Source: SMBSF63 sp034003545 (GTDB lineage Bacteria; Chloroflexota; Anaerolineae; Anaerolineales; Anaerolineaceae). Taken from it: 64,000 nt of DNA. Below the pieces are notes generated by a model. The model did not search any database. It worked only from the letters and a program-made list of their open reading frames with translations, and was not told the origin of the DNA. Location: NCBI GenBank assembly GCA_964447155.1, contig CAYURM010000002.1:124001-188000 (forward strand). Direction: 5' to 3'. The first letter of the stretch is position 1. Each line of letters starts with the position of its first letter. This document shows positions 59,955 through 64,000 of the stretch, in pieces. The position numbers were made by a program, and so were the translations under genes.

Positions 59955-60512
59955 ATGAAAGATTTATTTAAGGTGAACACGAAAACCATCGTTGCCACCG
60001 GCTTAGGCGCAGCAATTTTCACACTCTTATTTATGTACGTTAAAGTTCCTTCCCCCGTTCCGTCAACCAGCTTCCAGACTGCCTACGGGGTAAGCGCACT
60101 GTTCGCTACCCTGTTTGGGCCGATCGCCGGTGCTTTGATTGCTTTCATCGGGCATGCTCTCAGCGACGCTCTCCAGTACGGTTCCCCCTGGTGGAGCTGG
60201 GTGATCGCCAGCGGTGTTGCTGGTTTCATCTTTGGATTTGCTTTCAAGCGCACGAGTGTAGAAGATGGTCAGTTCGGTGGTAAAGATATCCTCACCTTCA
60301 ACATCATTCAGGTCATCGGCAATATCGCCGCCTGGGTTGTGGTTGCTCCTGTCCTGGATATCCTCATCTATCAGGAACCGACCAATCTGGTCTTCACCCA
60401 GGGCATCACCGCTGCGCTCATGAATTCAATCAGCGCAGGCGTGATTGGCACCCTTCTGCTGGTTGCTTACGCAGCCACCCGCACCAGGAAGGGCAGCCTC
60501 AGCAAGAAGTAG
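59955..60512 (+). CDS. ECF transporter S component, UPF0397 family
   Basis: 185 aa from ATG 59955, preceded by AAGGAGAAAA. About five membrane helices. Typical UPF0397 sequence: 'TIVATGLGAAIFTLLFMYV', 'TAYGVSALFATLFGPIAGAL', 'FIGHALSDALQYGSPWWSW', ending in a basic tail. S components bind a vitamin or similar small molecule and dock to the EcfAA'T module, which is encoded just downstream. The substrate of UPF0397 members is not settled; the DUF62 gene downstream is a hint. A terminator (60537-60575) separates it from the ATPase gene. Confidence 0.9.
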   Translation: MKDLFKVNTKTIVATGLGAAIFTLLFMYVKVPSPVPSTSFQTAYGVSALFATLFGPIAGALIAFIGHALSDALQYGSPWWSWVIASGVAGFIFGFAFKRTSVEDGQFGGKDILTFNIIQVIGNIAAWVVVAPVLDILIYQEPTNLVFTQGITAALMNSISAGVIGTLLLVAYAATRTRKGSLSKK

Positions 60513-60536
60513 GGTCGTACCGTTTTGAACAGCGAT

Positions 60537-60575
60537 AAAGCTCAGACTTTGCTGGCATGAAAGTCTGAGCTTTAT
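60537..60575 (+). terminator. Intrinsic terminator between S component and ATPase genes
   Basis: AAAGCTCAGACTTT (60537-60550), 9-base loop, AAAGTCTGAGCTTT (60560-60573), perfect 14-bp stem, followed by ATT. The downstream leader (60576-60743) contains AACCAC-CAAA-GTGGTT (about 60641-60656), a small hairpin. Confidence 0.85.
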
Positions 60576-60743
60576 TCATCAGCTCATATTGCGGATAAAA
60601 TGTAGGCATGATTTGAACTGTTCATTTCGCAATTTAATAACCACCAAAGTGGTTACTACCATGCTTGATTTATGGATTTGCATAAGGCCTTGCTGCAAAA
60701 AACCTTATTCATCCGCAATTAGGATTAGTTAGAAAAAACTTTC

Positions 60744-62453
60744 ATGAACTTACAACCGATCATCGAATTTACCAACTTTACCTTTCAATATTTCAGTCAG
60801 GCTGAACCCACCCTGCATGATATTAATCTGAAGATCTACCCTGGACAGAAGATCCTTATTGTTGGCCCGAGTGGCAGTGGCAAGAGCACCCTGGGGCATT
60901 GCCTGAATGGGTTGATCCCTTTCTCGTATCGGGGAGAGATTCACGGCAGCCTGAAGATCAATGGTGAGGAAACTTCCGGCCTCGATATCTTCCAATTATC
61001 GAAGACGGTTGGTACCGTCTTGCAGGACTCCGATGCCCAGTTTGTCGGGCTAACGGTAGGCGAGGACATTGCTTTTGCCCTGGAAAATGACAACATCCCC
61101 GGGGAGGAGATGCATCAACGAGTGCGTAATGTGGCACAGATGGTGGACATGGAAAACTGGCTGACTTCCTCGCCCTTTGAGCTTTCCGGCGGGCAGAAGC
61201 AGCGCACCTCCCTGGCCGGGGTGATGATCGATGATGTGGATATCCTCCTGTTTGATGAGCCACTGGCTAACCTGGACCCTGCCACGGGTAAGACCGCTAT
61301 CGAAATCATTGATGATATTCACAAACAGTCTGGCAAGACAATCCTCATTATTGAACACCGCCTGGAAGACGTACTTCACCGCGACATCGACCGGGTGATT
61401 GTGGTCAAAGACGGACGCATTATTGCCGACATGGATGCGCATGCGCTGGTGGCCTCGCCCGTTTTGCAGGAGACCGGCATCCGTGAGCCGTTGTATGTGA
61501 CCGCGCTGAAATATGCCGACGTGCAGGTGACGGAAGCGATGCAGGCCGGGCATATTACCACCCTCAAGACGGAATTCTCGCGGGATGCCCTGCAAACCTG
61601 GTATGGACATATCCTGCCGCCCGCACCGGTGGAGGCGCGTCCTTCTATCCTGAAGATGGAGGATATTTCCTTCTCCTACGACGGCATCCGTCCGGTACTG
61701 ACGGAGATCAACTTTGATATCCAGGAAGGTGAGATGGTTTCCATCGTCGGCAAGAATGGCGCTGGAAAATCGACCCTTTCCAAGCTGCTGTGCGGCTTTG
61801 AGAAGGAAGACCGCGGGCGCATCCTCTATCGTGGAGAAGACATTAAGAATAAATCCATCAAGGAGCGGGCTGAGATCATCGGGCTGGTGATGCAGAACCC
61901 CAATCAAATGATCTCCAAACCCTTGATCTATGATGAAGTAGCCCTCGGTCTGCGCCTGCGCGAGGTGTCGGAGGAAGAGATCAGCATCCGCGTAGAGAAA
62001 GTGCTCAAGATCTGCGGCCTGGCTCCGTTTGTCGACTGGCCCATCTCCGCCCTGAGCTACGGGCAGAAAAAACGCGTGACCATTGCCTCTATCCTCGTCC
62101 TTAACCCCAAGATCCTCATCCTGGATGAGCCTACCGCCGGTCAGGATTTCCGCCATTACACCGAGATCATGGAATTTCTGGTGGAGGTCAATAAATTGGG
62201 CGTGACGGTCATTTTGATCACGCATGACATGCACCTGATGCTGGAATATACGCCGCGCGCCATCGTGCTGGCCGGCGGACGGATGATCGCCGACACCGCC
62301 GCCTCTGTGGTGCTGACCGACGCCCAGGTGATTGCCGAAGCCAACCTGAAAGAAACCTCGCTGTTCGCGCTTTCTCACATGGCCGGCATCGCAGACGGTA
62401 CGCAGTTCGTGCAGGGCTTTATTGATTACGAGCGGAGGTTGAAGAACCGATGA
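60744..62453 (+). CDS. Energy-coupling factor transporter ATP-binding protein, two fused ATPase domains
   Basis: 569 aa. Two ABC domains in one chain, equivalent to EcfA and EcfA'. The first has Walker A 'VGPSGSGKSTLGH' (near 35), signature 'LSGGQKQRTSLAG', and Walker B 'DILLFDEPLANLDP' with 'IIEHR'. The second has Walker A 'VGKNGAGKSTLSK' (near 340), signature 'LSYGQKKRVTIAS', and Walker B 'KILILDEPTAGQD' with 'LITHDMH'. All key residues are present, so both sites should hydrolyse ATP. The stop overlaps the EcfT start (ATGA). There is no evident RBS before its own ATG. Confidence 0.95.
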   Translation: MNLQPIIEFTNFTFQYFSQAEPTLHDINLKIYPGQKILIVGPSGSGKSTLGHCLNGLIPFSYRGEIHGSLKINGEETSGLDIFQLSKTVGTVLQDSDAQFVGLTVGEDIAFALENDNIPGEEMHQRVRNVAQMVDMENWLTSSPFELSGGQKQRTSLAGVMIDDVDILLFDEPLANLDPATGKTAIEIIDDIHKQSGKTILIIEHRLEDVLHRDIDRVIVVKDGRIIADMDAHALVASPVLQETGIREPLYVTALKYADVQVTEAMQAGHITTLKTEFSRDALQTWYGHILPPAPVEARPSILKMEDISFSYDGIRPVLTEINFDIQEGEMVSIVGKNGAGKSTLSKLLCGFEKEDRGRILYRGEDIKNKSIKERAEIIGLVMQNPNQMISKPLIYDEVALGLRLREVSEEEISIRVEKVLKICGLAPFVDWPISALSYGQKKRVTIASILVLNPKILILDEPTAGQDFRHYTEIMEFLVEVNKLGVTVILITHDMHLMLEYTPRAIVLAGGRMIADTAASVVLTDAQVIAEANLKETSLFALSHMAGIADGTQFVQGFIDYERRLKNR

Positions 62454-63286
62454 ACATGAAAATGAAGCTCTTCTCCTATAATCTCGCCGACACCTTCATT
62501 CACCGGCTTTCGGGTCTCACCAAACTGATCTGCTTTTTGTTCCTTACTTTTGCGATGATGTATTCCTACGATATCCGCGTCATCCTGGCGGTGACCGTGT
62601 TTTCCATCCTGCTCATGCGGGTCGCGAAAATCCGCTTTTCACAGATCCGGGTGATGGTCATGTATGTGTCCATTTTCATCGCCGTCAATGCGGTCATCTC
62701 GTTTTTCTTCTCCCCGGAGTATGGGACGGAAATTTACGGCACCCAGCATGAATTTGCCAGTGTTTTTGGCATTTCGCTGACCTATGAGCAGTTGTTTTTT
62801 CAGGTGACCAAGATGTTCAAGTATGCCTCGGTGATTCCGCTGGGGATGATCTTTTTACTGACTACCAACCCCAGCGAGTTCGCTTCTTCACTGAACGGGA
62901 TTGGCGTCAACTATAAAGCTGCCACGGCTGTGGCGCTGACCCTGCGCTACTTCCCGGATATTCAGCGTGACTACCGTGATATTTACCTGTCCCAGCAGGC
63001 CCGCGGGCTGGAGCTGTCGAACAAGGCCAAGTTCATTGACCGCTTCAAGAATTCCCTGTTGATCGTTATTCCGCTCATCTTCTCGACCCTCGACCGGGTG
63101 GAGGTGATCAGCAATGCGATGGACCTGCGCGGATTTTCCAAAGCCAAAACACGCACCTGGTATACCGCGCGCAAGCTCTCCCGGCAGGATATTCTGGCGA
63201 TGGTCGTTTCTGCGTTGATCTTCCTGGCGTCTTTGGGCGTATCCATTTTCATCAATCACAGTCGTTTTTACAATCCGTTCATTTAA
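62450..63286 (+). CDS. Energy-coupling factor transporter transmembrane protein EcfT
   Basis: 278 aa. About five or six helices; the coupling motifs are seen in 'RYFPDIQRDYRDIYLSQQARG' (A-R-G type helix that contacts the ATPases) and later 'AMDLRGFSKAKTRTW' (second A-x-x-x-R-G box). It links the S component to the double ATPase. Coupled to the ATPase gene by ATGA. Length is usual for EcfT. Confidence 0.93.
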   Translation: MNMKMKLFSYNLADTFIHRLSGLTKLICFLFLTFAMMYSYDIRVILAVTVFSILLMRVAKIRFSQIRVMVMYVSIFIAVNAVISFFFSPEYGTEIYGTQHEFASVFGISLTYEQLFFQVTKMFKYASVIPLGMIFLLTTNPSEFASSLNGIGVNYKAATAVALTLRYFPDIQRDYRDIYLSQQARGLELSNKAKFIDRFKNSLLIVIPLIFSTLDRVEVISNAMDLRGFSKAKTRTWYTARKLSRQDILAMVVSALIFLASLGVSIFINHSRFYNPFI

Positions 63287-63298
63287 AGGAATTTTGCC

Positions 63299-64000
63299 AT
63301 GAAACCAATCCTGGTATTTCAAACCGATTTCACCTACAAGGAAAGTGCTGTTTCTGCCATGTATGGCGTGGTCAAAAGCGTCGACCGCGAGGTGGAGATC
63401 ATCGACGGTACCCACGAGATCCCGCAGCACGATACCTGGAGCGCCTCCTTCCGCCTCTACCAGCCGATGAATTTCTGGCCGGAAGGCACCATTTTTGTCT
63501 CGGTAGTCGATCCCGGGGTGGGCACGCCGCGCAAGGCCTGTGTGGCAAAGACTGTCAATGGCTACTACATCGTCACCCCGGATAACGGCTCGCTGACCCA
63601 CGTCAAGGCCTGGATCGGGATCACTGAAGTGCGCGAGATCGACGAGAGCGTCAACCGCCTGCGCGGCAAGAACACCGAAAACACCAACGTCTTCCACGGG
63701 CGGGATGTGTTCGCCTATTGCGGCGCGCGCCTTGCCAGCGGGATCATTGATTTCGAAGGCGTCGGCCCGGCCTATCCGGTGGAGGAGATCATCACCCATC
63801 CGCTCCATGAGGCTGTGCTGGAGGACGGGGTAGTGCGCGGTATCTTTGATATCGTTGATCCCAATTTCGGCAACCTGTGGACGAATATCCCGCAGTCCCT
63901 GTTCACCGAGGCTGGTTTCGTCTACGGCGATACGCTGAACATGACCGTCCGGCACGCCGGGGAGGTGGTCTTCCAGGAGAAGGTGCCCCATTACCAGTCC
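63299..64000 (+). CDS. SAM hydrolase/hydroxide adenosyltransferase (DUF62 family), 5' part
   Basis: 234 codons visible from ATG 63299 (AAAGGA upstream), running off the window. Family landmarks: 'FQTDFTYKESAVSAMYGVVK', 'EIIDGTHEIPQHDTWSASF', 'FVSVVDPGVGTPRKACVAK', 'TPDNGSLTH', and 'NVFHGRDVFAYCGARLASG', which hold the catalytic Asp/Arg/His set used by DUF62 enzymes to cleave S-adenosylmethionine to adenosine and methionine. It starts 12 bases after EcfT, so it is in the same operon, suggesting that the transporter handles a related adenosyl, methionine or nucleoside compound (inference). Confidence 0.93.
   Translation, partial: MKPILVFQTDFTYKESAVSAMYGVVKSVDREVEIIDGTHEIPQHDTWSASFRLYQPMNFWPEGTIFVSVVDPGVGTPRKACVAKTVNGYYIVTPDNGSLTHVKAWIGITEVREIDESVNRLRGKNTENTNVFHGRDVFAYCGARLASGIIDFEGVGPAYPVEEIITHPLHEAVLEDGVVRGIFDIVDPNFGNLWTNIPQSLFTEAGFVYGDTLNMTVRHAGEVVFQEKVPHYQS

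Noticed and set aside
60590..60625. SAM-II riboswitch resemblance (GATAAAATGTAG)
   Set aside because: The conserved pseudoknot loop and P1 nucleotides are missing, so the match is too short to support a riboswitch.
62888..63991. 367-codon minus-strand ORF over EcfT and the DUF62 gene
   Set aside because: The plus strand encodes clear EcfT and SAM-hydrolase motifs, and the minus frame has none.

Overview
This is a chromosomal window, moderately GC-rich, from a bacterium that is most probably a member of the Chloroflexota, class Anaerolineae. This is inferred from gene content and style, because no rRNA or other decisive marker is present. The signs are many lipobox lipoproteins with Thr/Pro-rich linkers, NBR1-Ig-like and B-box zinc-finger proteins, an R3H-domain SpoIIIAA-like ATPase, a PdxS/PdxT pair, GatCAB, and many short intergenic palindromic repeat families. 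No phage, plasmid, IS transposase or CRISPR array was found.

Layout. 1-2.5 kb: end of NAD kinase, a B-box membrane protein and recN. 2.8-8.7 kb: a LysM protein, then pdxS-pdxT, a GNAT-like protein, an R3H ATPase and thymidylate kinase. 8.9-13.7 kb: two tandem lipoproteins that fuse a DsbA-like thioredoxin to a cyclophilin, followed by an overlapping PrsW-like membrane protease and a PlsC acyltransferase. 13.7-19.7 kb: two membrane proteins on the minus strand (one a large glycosyltransferase-like protein), then an NnrU/ICMT-like methyltransferase and ComEC. 19.9-24.3 kb (minus): a large hybrid histidine kinase and a receiver-CpaE/MinD fusion. 24.4-28.6 kb: repeats, a CAP-domain gene remnant, a GH13 amylase, a TetR regulator with a clear operator, and an SH3b lipoprotein. 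28.8-34.8 kb: glgC, a calcium-type P-ATPase and a B12-binding radical SAM protein. 34.8-48 kb: tRNA-Pro, an esterase, gatC-gatA, pepF, a sugar nucleotidyltransferase, an aminotransferase, a decayed region, gatB (separate from gatCA) and glutamate dehydrogenase. 48-50.2 kb (minus): twin NBR1-Ig lipoproteins. 50.3-50.9 kb: a gene-free stretch packed with same-strand DnaA boxes, a strong candidate for oriC or a DnaA-titration locus. 50.9-59.7 kb: a class D beta-lactamase homologue whose active-site Lys is replaced by Asn, a GH5-like lipoprotein, DUF3795, esterase, a two-DTG aspartyl protease and small membrane proteins. 59.9-64 kb: a complete ECF transporter (UPF0397 S component, fused double ATPase, EcfT) followed by the start of a SAM hydrolase/adenosyltransferase (DUF62).

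Themes. Housekeeping genes alternate with cell-envelope genes: extracytoplasmic folding, lipoproteins, membrane remodelling and polysaccharide recognition. Intergenic DNA is rich in hairpins. Several match perfect or near-perfect sigma-70-type promoters (TTGACA/TATAAT with 16-18 bp spacing), so promoter assignments are unusually clear. Repeat families recur between unrelated genes: one begins TGTCATTGCGA and ends TCGCAATGACA, one is GGTGCGTTC...GAACGCACC, and one is CTTCGACAAGCTCAG-like. The most notable items are the DnaA-box cluster, the Asn-substituted class D enzyme homologue, the tandem DsbA-cyclophilin fusions, the ComEC and CpaE-type domains that have lost catalytic residues, and a consensus promoter that appears to drive only a terminator hairpin.
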